Shown: piece after piece, positions 1 to 10,881 of the stretch
Numbering within the stretch: the first letter of the stretch is position 1
Layout: each line of letters starts with the position of its first letter
Assembly (NCBI RefSeq): GCF_900100455.1
Contig: NZ_FNCV01000006.1
Span: forward strand, 166,987-230,986
From: Roseospirillum parvum
GTDB lineage: Bacteria; Pseudomonadota; Alphaproteobacteria; Rhodospirillales; Rhodospirillaceae
Length of the DNA: 64,000 bases
Direction: 5' to 3'
Translations under genes and position numbers: made by a program
The notes under the pieces: generated by a model
What the model was told of the DNA's origin: nothing
Database searches by the model: none
Seen by the model: only the letters and a program-made list of their open reading frames with translations

Positions 1-1
1 C

Positions 2-112
2 GAGGCCAACAAGGTGATCATGGCTGCCCGGGCCCACTGGTTCCCGGACGAGGCGGCGGATGAGGCCGCCGATGACGCGGCCACCGCCGAGCCGGCCGGG
101 GAGGCGGGCTGA
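2..112 (+). CDS. nusA: Transcription termination/antitermination factor NusA, C-terminal fragment
   Basis: Only the last 36 codons are inside the window; the gene begins upstream. The visible end contains VIMAARAHWF followed by an acidic, Ala/Glu/Asp-rich tail. This matches the end of NusA proteins, where an IMAAR-x-x-WF motif precedes an acidic tail. NusA binds RNA polymerase and nascent RNA and modulates pausing, termination and antitermination. The gene order that follows (ylxR, infB, rbfA, truB, rpsO, pnp) is the classical nusA-infB operon, which supports the call strongly despite the short fragment. Confidence 0.88.
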   Translation, partial: EANKVIMAARAHWFPDEAADEAADDAATAEPAGEAG

Positions 113-143
113 GGTCGCGGCCGCAAAGGCGGGGGGCGGCGGG

Positions 144-917
144 ATGAGCCGATCCCAGGACAGCAACCGCGCGACCCCGCCCGACCCCTCGGGCGATCTG
201 GGGGCGGTGCGCGACGGCGTCGTGCGGGGGATGGCCGAGGGCCGCGACCCGGAGCGGCGCTGCATCGTCAGCCGGCAGCGCCGGCCGCAGTCGGCGATGA
301 TCCGCTTCGTCTTGGATCCGTCCGATCGGGTGGTGGCTGATCTGGCGGCAACCCTGCCCGGGCGTGGTTTGTGGTTGAGCGCCAGCCGCGATGTGATAGA
401 AACGGCCACCAGGAAGCGCCTGTTCCACAAGGCCGCCCGGCGCCCGGTGACGGTGCCCGACGATCTGGCGGCGGGAATCGAGCGCGCCCTGGCCCGTCGC
501 TGCCAGGAACTGCTGGGGCTGGCCCGTCGGGCCGGACAGGCGGTGGCCGGGCACGACAAGGTCCGCGCCTGGTTGGACTCGGAGCCGGTGGCCCTGCTGC
601 TGAGCGCCCGTGACGGCTCCGCCGCCGAGTGCGAGCGAATGGCTCGGGCAGCGGCCGGCAAGGCGCCTCAGGCGGCCCGGGTGGCCCTGCTCGACGGGGC
701 CGAACTGGGCCAGCCGCTGGGTTGGCCGCGGGCGGTGCATGTGGCGGTGCGGGCCGGTGGCCTGGCTCGCCGATTGACGGTGGAGACCTCCCGCTTGGCC
801 GGTTTCAGGGCCCCGCCGGACGTGTCCGGGGCGGGGCCGACGGTCGTTGCCGGGTCGGAAAACGCCGGGTCGGAAAACGCCGGGTCGGAAAACGCCGGGT
901 CGGAAGCCGCCGGGTAG
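144..917 (+). CDS. ylxR: YlxR (DUF448) RNA-binding protein with L7Ae-like C-terminal region
   Basis: A 257-residue protein with two parts. The N-terminal DUF448/YlxR domain (about residues 30-110) has the RRCIVSR and GRGLW motifs; YlxR proteins are RNA-binding and are always found between nusA and infB. The second part, from about residue 115 (ELLGLARRAGQAVAGHDKV), resembles the L7Ae/L30e-like fold that alphaproteobacterial YlxR proteins often carry. The tail ends in four near-identical five-residue repeats (AGSEN x3, AGSEA) encoded by a 15-bp DNA repeat. The start at the internal ATG was chosen because the upstream alternative runs back through the end of nusA. Its precise role is not established. 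Confidence 0.85.
   Translation: MSRSQDSNRATPPDPSGDLGAVRDGVVRGMAEGRDPERRCIVSRQRRPQSAMIRFVLDPSDRVVADLAATLPGRGLWLSASRDVIETATRKRLFHKAARRPVTVPDDLAAGIERALARRCQELLGLARRAGQAVAGHDKVRAWLDSEPVALLLSARDGSAAECERMARAAAGKAPQAARVALLDGAELGQPLGWPRAVHVAVRAGGLARRLTVETSRLAGFRAPPDVSGAGPTVVAGSENAGSENAGSENAGSEAAG
849..908 (+). repeat. 15-bp tandem repeat, four copies, in the ylxR 3' end
   Basis: The unit gccgggtcggaaaac occurs three times perfectly and a fourth time with changes in the last three bases. It is in frame and encodes the C-terminal AGSEN repeats of YlxR. The near identity suggests recent slippage expansion. Confidence 0.9.
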
Positions 918-1052
918 GATATGGGCGCCGGTTGAACGGTGCCTGACCCGCCCGGTTGGCCGATGGCGCCGTGTTCCCCCGGCGCCACGGAGTTGATGGT
1001 TCGGTCCCCCGGATGGTGGACCGGCAACGTTGGTTGGAGAGAAAGACGACGC

Positions 1053-3698
1053 ATGTCCGACGATACCAAGAGCAAGACTCCCCTCTCCCTGTCCTCGCGC
1101 GGCAAGCTTGAGCTGAAGCGGGCGGTGGAGTCCGGGTCGGTGCGTCAGAGCTTCTCCCACGGCCGCTCCAAGATGGTGCAGGTCGAGGTGCGCAAGAAGA
1201 AGCGTACCGGGGCGCCAGCCCAGGACAGCGCGCCGCCCAAGGTGGACGTGACGACCCGCGCCGCCGAGGCCGCCGAGGCCGAGCGCCAGGCCGCCGAGGC
1301 CCTGCGCCAGGGCGAGGCCGAGGGCAACCTCACCACCGAGGAGCGCTCGCACCGTCTGCAGGCCCTTCAGGCGGCCAAGAAGGCGGCCGAGGAAGCGGCC
1401 CGCCTGCAGGCCGAGGAAGAGGCCCGCCGGGCCGCCGAGGAAGCCGAGCGGGCGGCCGAGGAAGCGGCCCGTGCCGCCGAGGAGGCGGCGCGCGCCGCGG
1501 CCGAGCCGGCGGTCGAGGAGACCGCCGAGGCGGCCTCCGAAGCCGCGCCCGAGGCGCCGGCCGAAACCCCGGCTGAAGCCCCGGCCGAGGCACCGGCCGA
1601 GAGCCGGCCCGAGCAGGCTGGGGCGACCGAGGAAGCCGCCGAGTCGGCCGAGCCGGAGCACAAGCCGCGTCAGATCGTTTCCGCCTCGCGCATCGTCGAG
1701 ACGCCGCGTCGCACCGAGGAGGATGACGAGGCGGACTCGCGCAAGGCCGGCAAGGCGGCGCCCAAGCTGGCGCCCAGCCGCAAGGGCGAGCCGCGCCGCC
1801 GCTCCGGCAAGCTGACCATCGCCGCCGCGCTGGATGGCGACGAGCGCACCGAGCGCGGTCGCTCGGTGGCCGCCATGCGTCGGGCCCAGCAGAAGGAGCG
1901 GCGCAAGCAGCAGCAGTTCCAGGGCGGCGAGCGGGTCGTGCGCGAGGTGATCATCCCGGAGACGGTCACCGTGCAGGAGCTGGCCAACCGCATGGCCGAG
2001 CGCGGCGCCAACGTCATCAAGGCGCTGATGAAGATGGGCGTGATGGCGACCATCACCCAGAGCATCGACGCCGACACCGCCGAGCTGGTGGTCGAGGAAT
2101 TCGGCCACAAGGCCAAGCGGGTCGCCGATTCCGACATCGAGATCGGGCTGGTGGCGCCGCAGGACGATGCCGACAAGCTGACCTCGCGGGCCCCGGTGGT
2201 CACCGTCATGGGCCACGTCGACCACGGCAAGACCTCGCTCCTGGACGCCCTGCGCCAGACCGACGTGGTTTCTGGCGAGGCCGGCGGCATCACCCAGCAC
2301 ATCGGTGCCTATCAGGTCACCCGGCCGTCGGGGCAGAAGATCACCTTCATCGATACCCCGGGCCACGCCGCCTTCACCGCCATGCGGGCGCGTGGCGCCA
2401 AGGTCACCGACATCGTCATTCTGGTGGTCGCCGCCGATGACGGCATCATGCCGCAGACGGTGGAGGCGATCCGCCACGCCAAGGCGGCCGAGGTGCCGAT
2501 CGTGGTCGCCGTCAACAAGATCGACAAGCCGGACGCCGACCCCAACCGGGTGCGCACCGAGTTGCTCAACCACGACATCCAGGTCGAGGAGATGGGCGGC
2601 GAGGTGCTCTCGGTGGAGGTCTCGGCCAAGCAGAAGCTGAACCTGGACAAGCTGGAGGAGGCCATCCTCCTGCAATCCGAACTGCTCGACCTCAAGGCCA
2701 ACCCCGAGCGCAGTGCCGAGGGCACGGTGATCGAGGCCAAGATGGAGAAGGGGCGCGGCTCCATCGCCACCATCCTGGTCACCCGGGGCACCCTTCGGGT
2801 CGGCGACGTCTTCGTGGCCGGCAAGGAGTGGGGCCGCGTGCGGGCCATGGTCGATGAGCGCGGCCAGCGGATCGACGAGGCCGGGCCGGCGGTGCCGGTC
2901 GAGGTGCTGGGCTTCGCCGGCACCCCGGACGCCGGCGACGACTTCGTGGTGGTCGAGGACGAGGCCCGGGCCCGCGAGGTGGCCGAGTACCGCCAGCGCA
3001 AGGAGCGCGAGGCCCTGGCCGTGAAGAGCGCCCGCGGCGGCTCGTCCATGGAGCAGCTGTTCGCCGCCATCCAGGCCGGCGAGACCAAGGAACTGCCGGT
3101 GGTCATCAAGGCCGACGTGCAGGGCTCGGCCGAGGCCTTGGTCGGCACCCTGGAAAAGCTGGGCACCGACGAGGTCAAGGTGCGGGTGCTGCACAGCGCC
3201 GTCGGCGGCATCAACGAATCCGACGTGACGCTGGCCAAGGCCAGCAACGCGCTGATCATCGGCTTCAACGTGCGCGCCAACCCGCAGGCCCGCGATCTGG
3301 CCCGCCGCGATGGCGTCGACATCCGCTACTACTCGATCATCTACGACGTCGCCGACGACATGAAGCAGGCCCTGACCGGCATGCTGTCGCCGACCTTCAA
3401 GGAGAGCTTCCTGGGCTACGCCCAGATCCGCGAGGTGTTCTCCATCACCAAGGTCGGCAAGGTGGCCGGCTGCATGGTCACCGAGGGCCAGATCAAGCGC
3501 GGCTGCAAGGTCCGCCTGCTGCGCGACGACGTGGTCATCCACGAGGGCGACCTGGGCCAGCTCAAGCGCTTCAAGGATGATGTGAAGGAGGTGAAGGAGG
3601 GCTACGAGTGCGGCATGTCCTTCGCCAACTACCATGACATCCAGGTGGGCGACATGATCGAGTGCTTCGAGATGGAGCAGATCGCGGCCCAGCTTTAA
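1053..3698 (+). CDS. infB: Translation initiation factor IF-2
   Basis: An 881-residue GTPase that brings initiator fMet-tRNA to the 30S ribosome and promotes 70S joining. It has the IF2_N element near the N-terminus ([11 protein letters not shown] and neighbours), a long Ala/Glu-rich, probably helical region (about residues 70-220), a second IF2_N-type module (about 295-345), and then the G domain with GHVDHGKT (from residue 387), DTPGH and NKID motifs, followed by domains II, III and the C-terminal fMet-tRNA-binding domain. The start was taken at ATG 12-14 bases after a ggaga ribosome-binding site. The long Ala-rich linker is normal for alphaproteobacterial IF-2. Confidence 0.98.
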   Translation: MSDDTKSKTPLSLSSRGKLELKRAVESGSVRQSFSHGRSKMVQVEVRKKKRTGAPAQDSAPPKVDVTTRAAEAAEAERQAAEALRQGEAEGNLTTEERSHRLQALQAAKKAAEEAARLQAEEEARRAAEEAERAAEEAARAAEEAARAAAEPAVEETAEAASEAAPEAPAETPAEAPAEAPAESRPEQAGATEEAAESAEPEHKPRQIVSASRIVETPRRTEEDDEADSRKAGKAAPKLAPSRKGEPRRRSGKLTIAAALDGDERTERGRSVAAMRRAQQKERRKQQQFQGGERVVREVIIPETVTVQELANRMAERGANVIKALMKMGVMATITQSIDADTAELVVEEFGHKAKRVADSDIEIGLVAPQDDADKLTSRAPVVTVMGHVDHGKTSLLDALRQTDVVSGEAGGITQHIGAYQVTRPSGQKITFIDTPGHAAFTAMRARGAKVTDIVILVVAADDGIMPQTVEAIRHAKAAEVPIVVAVNKIDKPDADPNRVRTELLNHDIQVEEMGGEVLSVEVSAKQKLNLDKLEEAILLQSELLDLKANPERSAEGTVIEAKMEKGRGSIATILVTRGTLRVGDVFVAGKEWGRVRAMVDERGQRIDEAGPAVPVEVLGFAGTPDAGDDFVVVEDEARAREVAEYRQRKEREALAVKSARGGSSMEQLFAAIQAGETKELPVVIKADVQGSAEALVGTLEKLGTDEVKVRVLHSAVGGINESDVTLAKASNALIIGFNVRANPQARDLARRDGVDIRYYSIIYDVADDMKQALTGMLSPTFKESFLGYAQIREVFSITKVGKVAGCMVTEGQIKRGCKVRLLRDDVVIHEGDLGQLKRFKDDVKEVKEGYECGMSFANYHDIQVGDMIECFEMEQIAAQL

Positions 3699-3830
3699 CG
3701 GCCCCTGGTCTGTCGCGCCGCCTGCCCCGCGCCGGGCGCCCCTGACGACCAGGGGCGGGCCCGGCGCGGCCCTGCGAGGGTCCCCCGCCCCGCAAGCCGA
3801 GGCGGGGAGGGCGCCTTTCCCGCCCCCCCC

Positions 3831-3869
3831 AGGTTCCTGAGCCAGGTTCCCGAGCCAAGTTCCTGACAA
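3831..3869 (+). repeat. 13-bp tandem repeat in the infB-rbfA spacer
   Basis: Three adjacent 13-bp units: aggttcctgagcc, aggttcccgagcc and a diverged third, aagttcctgacaa. They lie just before the rbfA start, after a GC-rich stretch (3786-3810) that can fold as ccccgcc/ggcgggg. This is non-coding, so it differs from the in-frame repeats elsewhere in the window. Confidence 0.75.
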
Positions 3870-3886
3870 GCCCCCGACGTAACGCC

Positions 3887-4312
3887 ATGAGCCGACACCG
3901 ACCCGCCCGTGCCCCCTCCAACCGCCAGCTCAAGGTGGGCGAGGAGCTGCGTCACGCCCTGGCCTGGGTGCTGGAACGCGGCGATCTGGCCGACCCCGGT
4001 CTGGCCCAGACCCCGGTCACCGTGACCGAGGTCAGGGCCAGCCCCGACCTCAGGCAGGCCACCGTGTTCGTGGTGCCGCTGGGCGGCGGCGATGCGACCG
4101 AGGTGCTGGCCGCCCTGAAACGGGCCCGCCCCCTGCTGCGTCACGAGATCGCCCGGCGGGTGGTCCTGAAATACGTCCCCGATCTCAGCTTCGCCGCCGA
4201 CACCTCGTTCGACACCGCGGCCCACATCGACCACCTGCTGCACCGCCCGGAGGTGGCCCGCGACCTGGATGGCGCCCCCCTCAAGGCGGACGACGAGCCC
4301 GATGGCGCGTAA
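3887..4312 (+). CDS. rbfA: Ribosome-binding factor A
   Basis: A 141-residue RbfA, a KH-fold protein that binds free 30S subunits and assists late maturation of 16S rRNA. Supporting features are the N-terminal basic segment leading into VGEELRHALAWVL, the central VTVTEVRASPDLRQATVFV segment that matches the family, and the C-terminal PDLSFAADTSFDTAAHIDHLL, which matches the usual P-x-L-x-F-x-x-D-x-S motif. It is separated from infB by 188 bp and overlaps truB by 11 bp, indicating co-translation. Confidence 0.96.
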   Translation: MSRHRPARAPSNRQLKVGEELRHALAWVLERGDLADPGLAQTPVTVTEVRASPDLRQATVFVVPLGGGDATEVLAALKRARPLLRHEIARRVVLKYVPDLSFAADTSFDTAAHIDHLLHRPEVARDLDGAPLKADDEPDGA

Positions 4313-5243
4313 GCGGCGCGGGCGTCCGGTTCACGGCTGGCTGGTCATCGATAAGCCGACCGGCATGACCTCGACCCAGGTGGTGGGCAGGGTGCGCCGG
4401 GCGCTGGATGCCCAGAAGGCGGGCCACGGCGGCACCCTCGACCCGCTGGCCACCGGCCTGCTGCCGATCGCCCTGGGCGAGGCGACCAAGACCGTGTCCT
4501 ATGTCATGGATGGCGCCAAGGCCTACCGGGTGACGGCCCGCTTCGGCATCGCCACCGACAGCGACGACGCCGAGGGGGCCCCCGTCGAGGAACACCCCCA
4601 CCGCCCGGACGACGCCGCCATCCGGGCCGCCCTGCCGGCCTTCCTGGGCACTATCGATCAGGTGCCGCCGGTCTATTCGGCGATCAAGGTGGACGGCCAG
4701 CGGGCCTACGACCTAGCCCGCCGCGACGCCGCCGTGGACCTGACGCCGCGCCCGGTGCGCGTCGATGCCTTCGACCTCGTCGCGCGGCCCGACCCCGATC
4801 ACGCCAGCTTCACCATCGCCTGCGGCAAGGGGACCTATGTGCGGGCCCTGGTGCGCGATCTGGCCCGTGCCCTGGGCACGGTGGCGCATGTCACCGCGCT
4901 GCGCCGCACCCGCTGTGGCCCGTTCACCGAGGCGACGGCGATTTCGCTGGAAATGCTGGACCAAGTGGGTCATAGTCCGGCGGCCTTCGAGCATCTGTTG
5001 TCGGTTGAGGCGGCGCTGGACGACATCCCGGCCCTCTCGGTTGCCGACAACGACGCCAGGCGCCTTTCCAGCGGCCAGTCGGTCTCGCTTTCGACCGTTC
5101 TTCCCGGCGGTGCGATGGGGGCGGAGATTTCTCCCCCGCCGCCCGAGGGAAGCACGGTTTCGGTTCTTTGTTCCGGTCGTCTGGTCGCCCTGGCCCGGCG
5201 CGCCGGCGGCGAGATCCGGCCAATCCGCGTCATCAACCTCTGA
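4302..5243 (+). CDS. truB: tRNA pseudouridine(55) synthase TruB
   Basis: A 313-residue enzyme that makes pseudouridine 55 in the T-loop of tRNAs. The signature HGGTLDPLATGLLPIALG is present, with the catalytic aspartate at about residue 47, and the N-terminal GWLVIDKPTGMTS is typical. The later KGTYVRALVRDLARALG and LRRTRCGPF motifs also match the family. The start at MARKRRG was chosen over an earlier in-frame ATG because it has an aaggcgga ribosome-binding site and gives the short overlap with rbfA usual in this operon. Confidence 0.97.
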   Translation: MARKRRGRPVHGWLVIDKPTGMTSTQVVGRVRRALDAQKAGHGGTLDPLATGLLPIALGEATKTVSYVMDGAKAYRVTARFGIATDSDDAEGAPVEEHPHRPDDAAIRAALPAFLGTIDQVPPVYSAIKVDGQRAYDLARRDAAVDLTPRPVRVDAFDLVARPDPDHASFTIACGKGTYVRALVRDLARALGTVAHVTALRRTRCGPFTEATAISLEMLDQVGHSPAAFEHLLSVEAALDDIPALSVADNDARRLSSGQSVSLSTVLPGGAMGAEISPPPPEGSTVSVLCSGRLVALARRAGGEIRPIRVINL

Positions 5244-5294
5244 GGCGACCGCGAATCCACGGCGCCCCGGACAGACAGGAGCAGTCGTTACCCG

Positions 5295-5564
5295 ATGTCG
5301 ATCACGCCCGAACGCAAGCAGGAACTGATCCAGGAATACGCCACCGCCGAAGGGGACACCGGCTCGCCGGAGGTCCAGGTGGCGATCCTCTCCGAACGCA
5401 TCCGCAACCTGACCGAACACCTGAAGACGCACCACAAGGACACCCACTCGCGGCGCGGTCTTCTGATCATGGTCGGCCAGCGGCGGCGCCTGCTGGACTA
5501 TCTGAAGAAGAAGAGCCAGCCGCGCTACGCCACCCTGATCGAGCGCCTTGGCCTGCGTCGCTGA
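5295..5564 (+). CDS. rpsO: 30S ribosomal protein S15
   Basis: An 89-residue protein of the normal S15 length, with the diagnostic [31 protein letters not shown] and [10 protein letters not shown] segments. S15 binds the central domain of 16S rRNA early in 30S assembly. A gacaggag ribosome-binding site precedes the ATG. It lies 51 bp after truB and is followed at once by a strong terminator. Confidence 0.99.
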   Translation: MSITPERKQELIQEYATAEGDTGSPEVQVAILSERIRNLTEHLKTHHKDTHSRRGLLIMVGQRRRLLDYLKKKSQPRYATLIERLGLRR

Positions 5565-5586
5565 GCCGCCGATGTGAACCATCCCC

Positions 5587-5625
5587 AAAAGGGGCGACGC
5601 CCGTTTTTGCCGCGTCGCCCCTTTT
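5587..5625 (+). terminator. Perfect 14-bp stem hairpin after rpsO
   Basis: aaaaggggcgacgc pairs perfectly with gcgtcgcccctttt around an 11-base T-rich loop, ending in a short T run. It looks like an intrinsic terminator for the nusA-rpsO operon and, by symmetry, could work in both directions. Some read-through into pnp is possible. Confidence 0.85.
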
Positions 5626-5822
5626 CGGCATTTGTCGGGGTGGGCTTTCGGCCGCCCCGCCCGTTCTCCAGACAGTTTCCGCGTCCCACGCCCCGGCGCC
5701 ATTGCCTTGGGTGCCCTTGGAAGGGCGGGGCGCTGGTTTGAAACAGCCGGTGGGGAAGGATCAAGACCGGCAAGGACGGGGCAATCCGGCACCCGTCCGA
5801 ACACCAATAAGGAATGACCTCA

Positions 5823-7931
<2,109 letters not shown>

Positions 7932-8012
7932 TCGCGGCGCCCCGCCGCGTCGCCTGGGCGCCTCGCCTGGGCGCGGCGCGACGGGGGCCCGTCCATACTG
8001 AATACGGATCGC

Positions 8013-8042
8013 ACACCCCCCGGGCGGTTGCCCGGGGGGTGT
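8013..8042 (+). terminator. 13-bp GC-rich hairpin after pnp
   Basis: acaccccccgggc pairs perfectly with gcccggggggtgt around a four-base loop. It lies about 80 bp after the pnp stop. There is no long T run, so it may be an intrinsic-like or Rho-assisted terminator. Confidence 0.75.
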
Positions 8043-8447
8043 TGGCGCGTGTCTGAATAAAGCCGGTTTATCCGCTCCCGCCCTCGGAGTATACTCGCCC
8101 ACGAGGTCCGGTCCGCCAGGGGGCCCTTGGCATGTGTGGCGGCCGGTGTTTCGGGTGCCCAGCGGCCACGGGTGGCGACGATACATAAGGGTTTGTATCA
8201 TCGCCTACTGCCGAAGGGGCTGGCGCCGTGTAGGATCGGTCCGTCGTGCCGTCGATCCGTGGCTTCGGACGGGCGGTCGGTTCTGGTCAGGAGGCAGGCG
8301 GACCGTCCTGCTTCCCGCGGCCAGGGTCGCCGCCGGAAGGGAGCCAGGGAAAGGCGCCGATGCCGAGAGGAGAGCGGGGCCTTCACCTGCCCCATCAGTC
8401 TACCGTTCCAGACCTTGTCCTTTTTGACCCGAGTGGGAGTGACCAAC
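8043..8447 (+). other. Non-coding spacer ahead of the Tad pilus operon
   Basis: I see no convincing gene in these 405 bp. The most AT-rich part, near 8055-8095, contains tatact (8090-8095), a good -10 match, 17 bp after the poor -35 candidate tttatc. This could be a promoter for flp but leaves a leader of about 350 bases. Expression of flp is expected to be high, so a better promoter may be recognised by an alternative sigma factor that I cannot identify. Confidence 0.4.
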
Positions 8448-8624
8448 ATGCTGACCAAGCTGTTCAACCTGAAGCGCGACGAAGACGGCGCCACCGCCAT
8501 TGAATATGGCCTGATCGCCGCTGGCATCGCCGTCGCCATCATCGCCATCGTGTTCACCATCGGTGACGAGATCGAGAACATGTTCTCCGACGTGCAGACC
8601 CAGCTGGAGAACCGCGACAACTAA
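8448..8624 (+). CDS. flp: Flp/Fap-type class IVb pilin
   Basis: A 58-residue prepilin, the major subunit of Tad (tight adherence) pili. The short basic leader ends at Gly14, and the mature protein begins ATAIEYGLIAAGIAVAI, with the Glu5-Tyr6 pair and hydrophobic helix that define Flp pilins. The prepilin peptidase encoded next (cpaA) should cut between Gly14 and Ala15. It is the first gene of the Tad locus and is separated from the rest by hairpins that may set high pilin expression relative to the assembly genes. Confidence 0.96.
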   Translation: MLTKLFNLKRDEDGATAIEYGLIAAGIAVAIIAIVFTIGDEIENMFSDVQTQLENRDN

Positions 8625-8658
8625 GCGCGGCTGTCCCCGACGGGTCCGACCGATCCGG

Positions 8659-8680
8659 GCGGGCGCCCGCTGGCGCCCGC
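8659..8680 (+). terminator. Hairpin just after flp
   Basis: gcgggcgcc pairs with ggcgcccgc around a four-base loop, about 35 bp after the pilin stop. It is a candidate attenuator that would leave flp transcribed at higher level than the downstream assembly genes. Confidence 0.55.
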
Positions 8681-8743
8681 CGTTCTCCCGGTCCCTCCGC
8701 CGCCGACCCGGTGTGCCCGGCGTGCGGCCCGGCGGGACCTGGA

Positions 8744-8797
8744 GCGTCCGGTTGATCTGGCGCGTTCGGTTGACCTGGGGCGCCCGGTTTCAGAGGG
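8744..8797 (+). repeat. Three diverged 18-bp tandem units in the flp-cpaA spacer
   Basis: The units begin gcgtccggttgatctggc, gcgttcggttgacctggg and gcgcccggtttcagaggg. The 397-bp spacer between flp and cpaA otherwise contains only hairpins and no visible gene. Confidence 0.55.
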
Positions 8798-8926
8798 GAA
8801 GCCGGGTGAGGGCGGCGCAAGGTGACGCCGGCGCGGCACAGGGGATGTGCCGTTGGCTGGCGGGAGTTGCCTTGCCGCCTGTCTTGTCGCCCCGCCGTGT
8901 CACGGTCCCGTCCTGACGATCCTCGG

Positions 8927-8952
8927 CGCCCTGCCGTTCACGCGGCAGGGCG
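8927..8952 (+). terminator. 10-bp hairpin before cpaA
   Basis: cgccctgccg pairs with cggcagggcg around a six-base loop. It sits about 70 bp ahead of the chosen cpaA start. A GTG start at 8956 would place the start codon directly against this hairpin, which argues for the later ATG. Confidence 0.5.
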
Positions 8953-9021
8953 TTCGTGTTTGCTCTGCCGCCTGTCACTCCCCTTCTTCCCTCTTTCCGC
9001 TCGCCCGGTCACGCCGCCATC

Positions 9022-9555
9022 ATGCCGCCGCTCGCCGACCTGCCCGTCTGGGCCCTGGTTGTGGTCGCCCTGGCCCAGGGGACGGCCGCCGCCGCCCTGC
9101 TGGTCGCCGCGTGGAGCGACCTCAAGGCCTTTCTCATCCCCAACCGGGTGCCGGCCGCCGTCGCCCTGGCCTGGCTGCTGGCCGGGCTGTCGGTTGGTCT
9201 GGCCGGACTGGTCCCGGTGGCCACCCTGGCCCTCGATCTGGCGGTGGCGATGGGGGTTTTCGCGGTGCTGGTCGGCCTCTACCTGACCGGCGCGTTGGGG
9301 GGCGGTGACGTCAAGCTGATCCCCACCGTTGCCCTGTGGGCCGGCGCCGATGGCGTGCTGGTTTTCCTGATGCTGACCGCCCTGGCCGGCGGTGTTCTCG
9401 CCCTGGCCGTGCTGTTGGCGCGTGGAGCCGCCCGCCTGCCGGGGCTGGGCGGCTGGCGGGTGATCCGGGTCACAGCCGGTTGCCAGCGCTTGCCCTACGG
9501 TGTGGCGATCGCCGTTGGCGGCCTGTGGGTCTTGGGGCGAGGGGCCTTCGGTTGA
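9022..9555 (+). CDS. cpaA: Prepilin peptidase CpaA/TadV (type IV, family A24)
   Basis: A 177-residue integral membrane aspartic protease that removes the leader from Flp prepilin. The two catalytic aspartates are seen in the expected settings: WSDLKAFLIPN (Asp33) and GGGDVK (Asp96). Five or six hydrophobic segments are evident. The short form without the N-methylation domain is usual for CpaA. The ATG at 9022 was chosen because the hydrophobic N-terminus follows directly; a GTG at 8956 would add 22 residues. The 283-bp spacer that follows contains an AT-rich stretch (9600-9700) that may hold a promoter for cpaB onward. Confidence 0.93.
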   Translation: MPPLADLPVWALVVVALAQGTAAAALLVAAWSDLKAFLIPNRVPAAVALAWLLAGLSVGLAGLVPVATLALDLAVAMGVFAVLVGLYLTGALGGGDVKLIPTVALWAGADGVLVFLMLTALAGGVLALAVLLARGAARLPGLGGWRVIRVTAGCQRLPYGVAIAVGGLWVLGRGAFG

Positions 9556-9838
9556 TCCCATGGTTGTCCGGGGGAGGGGGCGGGCCGGGCTCGCGCCTGA
9601 GATGTAAAAATGACACACCGGGCCCGTGATCTGTGGGGTTGTGGAAATTGTTGCTTTTTCTCACGGGGGTTTATGACTAGACTCCTCAATAATGAGATTG
9701 GGAAGGGGCAGGCTTGGTGAACTGTCGGCAGCGGTCTTCCGGCCCGTCACGACGGGCAACCCACGCGGGATGGCTTGATGCCTGTCCGGCCGGGGCGGCG
9801 CGTTGCGTCGCGCCGCGGCGGCTGGCGGAGGGGGCGTG

Positions 9839-10867
9839 ATGCGGCCGTTGACCATCATCCTGCTGGTCGCCGCCCTGGCCATTGCCGGCGCCGCGGCGTT
9901 CCTGGTCAACTCACTGATCTCCAGCCAGGAAACCCAGGAAGAGGCCGGCCCGGCCATTCCCACCGTCGATGTGCTGGTCGCCAACGACGAGCTGAGCGTC
10001 GGGGCGATGATCCGCGACGACGATCTGGCCTGGGCCCCGTGGCCCGAGGATGCCCTTGATTCCCGGCTGGTGGTGCGCACCTCGGGCAAGGACCCCAAGG
10101 CGGTGTTCGTCGGCGCCTTCACCCGCAAGGAACTGATCCCCGGCGAGCCGCTGCGCCCGGCCTATGTGTTCCGCCAGGGCGATGCCCGGGTGATGGCCGG
10201 CCTGCTCACCCCCGGCATGCGCGGCATGGCCATCTCGATCAGCGCCGAAAGCTCGGTCGCCGGCTTCATCCGCCCCGGCGACCATGTGGACGTGGTGCTG
10301 ACCTACCGGGTGCAGACGGTGAAGGGAACCGGCGAGAAGCAGGTCCACGAAAACGCCTCGGAGACCCTGCTGCGCGACATCCGGGTGCTGGCCATCGATC
10401 AGGCCGTGCGCGGCGGCGAGGACGTCGCCAAGACCGGCAAGACGGCGACCCTCGAGGTCACCCTGCCCCAGGCCGAGGTGCTGGCCCTGGCCCAGGACCT
10501 GGGCAACATTTCGCTGGTTCTGCGCTCGCTGGCTCCGGGGCCGCGCGACAAGGACCCCTCCGGCCCCAGCTTCACCTCCGACCTGATGGTGGCGCGCGGT
10601 CTGGCCCAGGCGGTGCTTGGCCGGGCCTGGGGCGAGGCATCGGGCAGCGGCCGCGACCGTCAGCCGACCCCGGTGGTCCGCCAGCCGACCATCAGCGCGC
10701 CGCCGCCGCCCACCATTTCCTCGCCGCCACCGCCGCCGCGCGCCAGCGCGCCGCCGCCGCCGCCCAGCAGCACCAACAACGCGGCAAGCGGGGCGGGCGC
10801 GTCGCCGGCGCCGCCGGCGGTGGTCAACATCTATCGCGGGGGCAGCCGCTCCCAGAAGGCGTTCTAG
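9839..10867 (+). CDS. cpaB: Flp pilus assembly protein CpaB/RcpC
   Basis: A 342-residue periplasmic Tad assembly protein. It has one N-terminal membrane anchor (LTIILLVAALAIAGAAAFLV), an SAF/RcpC-type domain in the middle (IPTVDVLVANDELSVGAMI; PGMRGMAISI; GDHVDVVLT) and a Pro/Ala-rich tail from about residue 285. CpaB/RcpC proteins are thought to act with the CpaC secretin, perhaps gating or stabilising it. A strong ggcggaggggg ribosome-binding site supports the start. It is followed 14 bp later by cpaC. Confidence 0.93.
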   Translation: MRPLTIILLVAALAIAGAAAFLVNSLISSQETQEEAGPAIPTVDVLVANDELSVGAMIRDDDLAWAPWPEDALDSRLVVRTSGKDPKAVFVGAFTRKELIPGEPLRPAYVFRQGDARVMAGLLTPGMRGMAISISAESSVAGFIRPGDHVDVVLTYRVQTVKGTGEKQVHENASETLLRDIRVLAIDQAVRGGEDVAKTGKTATLEVTLPQAEVLALAQDLGNISLVLRSLAPGPRDKDPSGPSFTSDLMVARGLAQAVLGRAWGEASGSGRDRQPTPVVRQPTISAPPPPTISSPPPPPRASAPPPPPSSTNNAASGAGASPAPPAVVNIYRGGSRSQKAF

Positions 10868-10881
10868 GGAACAGGGGCACC

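Noticed and set aside
1330..1600. Ala/Glu repeats in infB as an aberrant insertion
   Set aside because: An Ala/Glu-rich linker between the N-terminal region and the G domain is usual in IF-2 of GC-rich bacteria.
18..3869. A minus-strand open frame of over 1,200 codons opposite ylxR-infB-rbfA, and similar long antisense frames opposite pnp, cpaF-tadB, metH and ccmF
   Set aside because: These mirror strongly biased GC-rich coding sequence on the plus strand, have low-complexity His/Gly/Asp/Leu-rich translations, no ribosome-binding sites and no recognisable domains, while the plus-strand genes are certain.
8956..9021. Longer cpaA starting at GTG 8956
   Set aside because: The start would abut a 10-bp hairpin, the added residues are not hydrophobic or family-like, and the first membrane segment begins just after the later ATG.
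9600..9700. Possible sigma-54 promoter (tgtggaaattgttgct) before cpaB
   Set aside because: The GG and GC dinucleotides do not have the required 10-bp spacing, so it does not meet the -24/-12 consensus. The stretch is AT-rich and may still hold another type of promoter.
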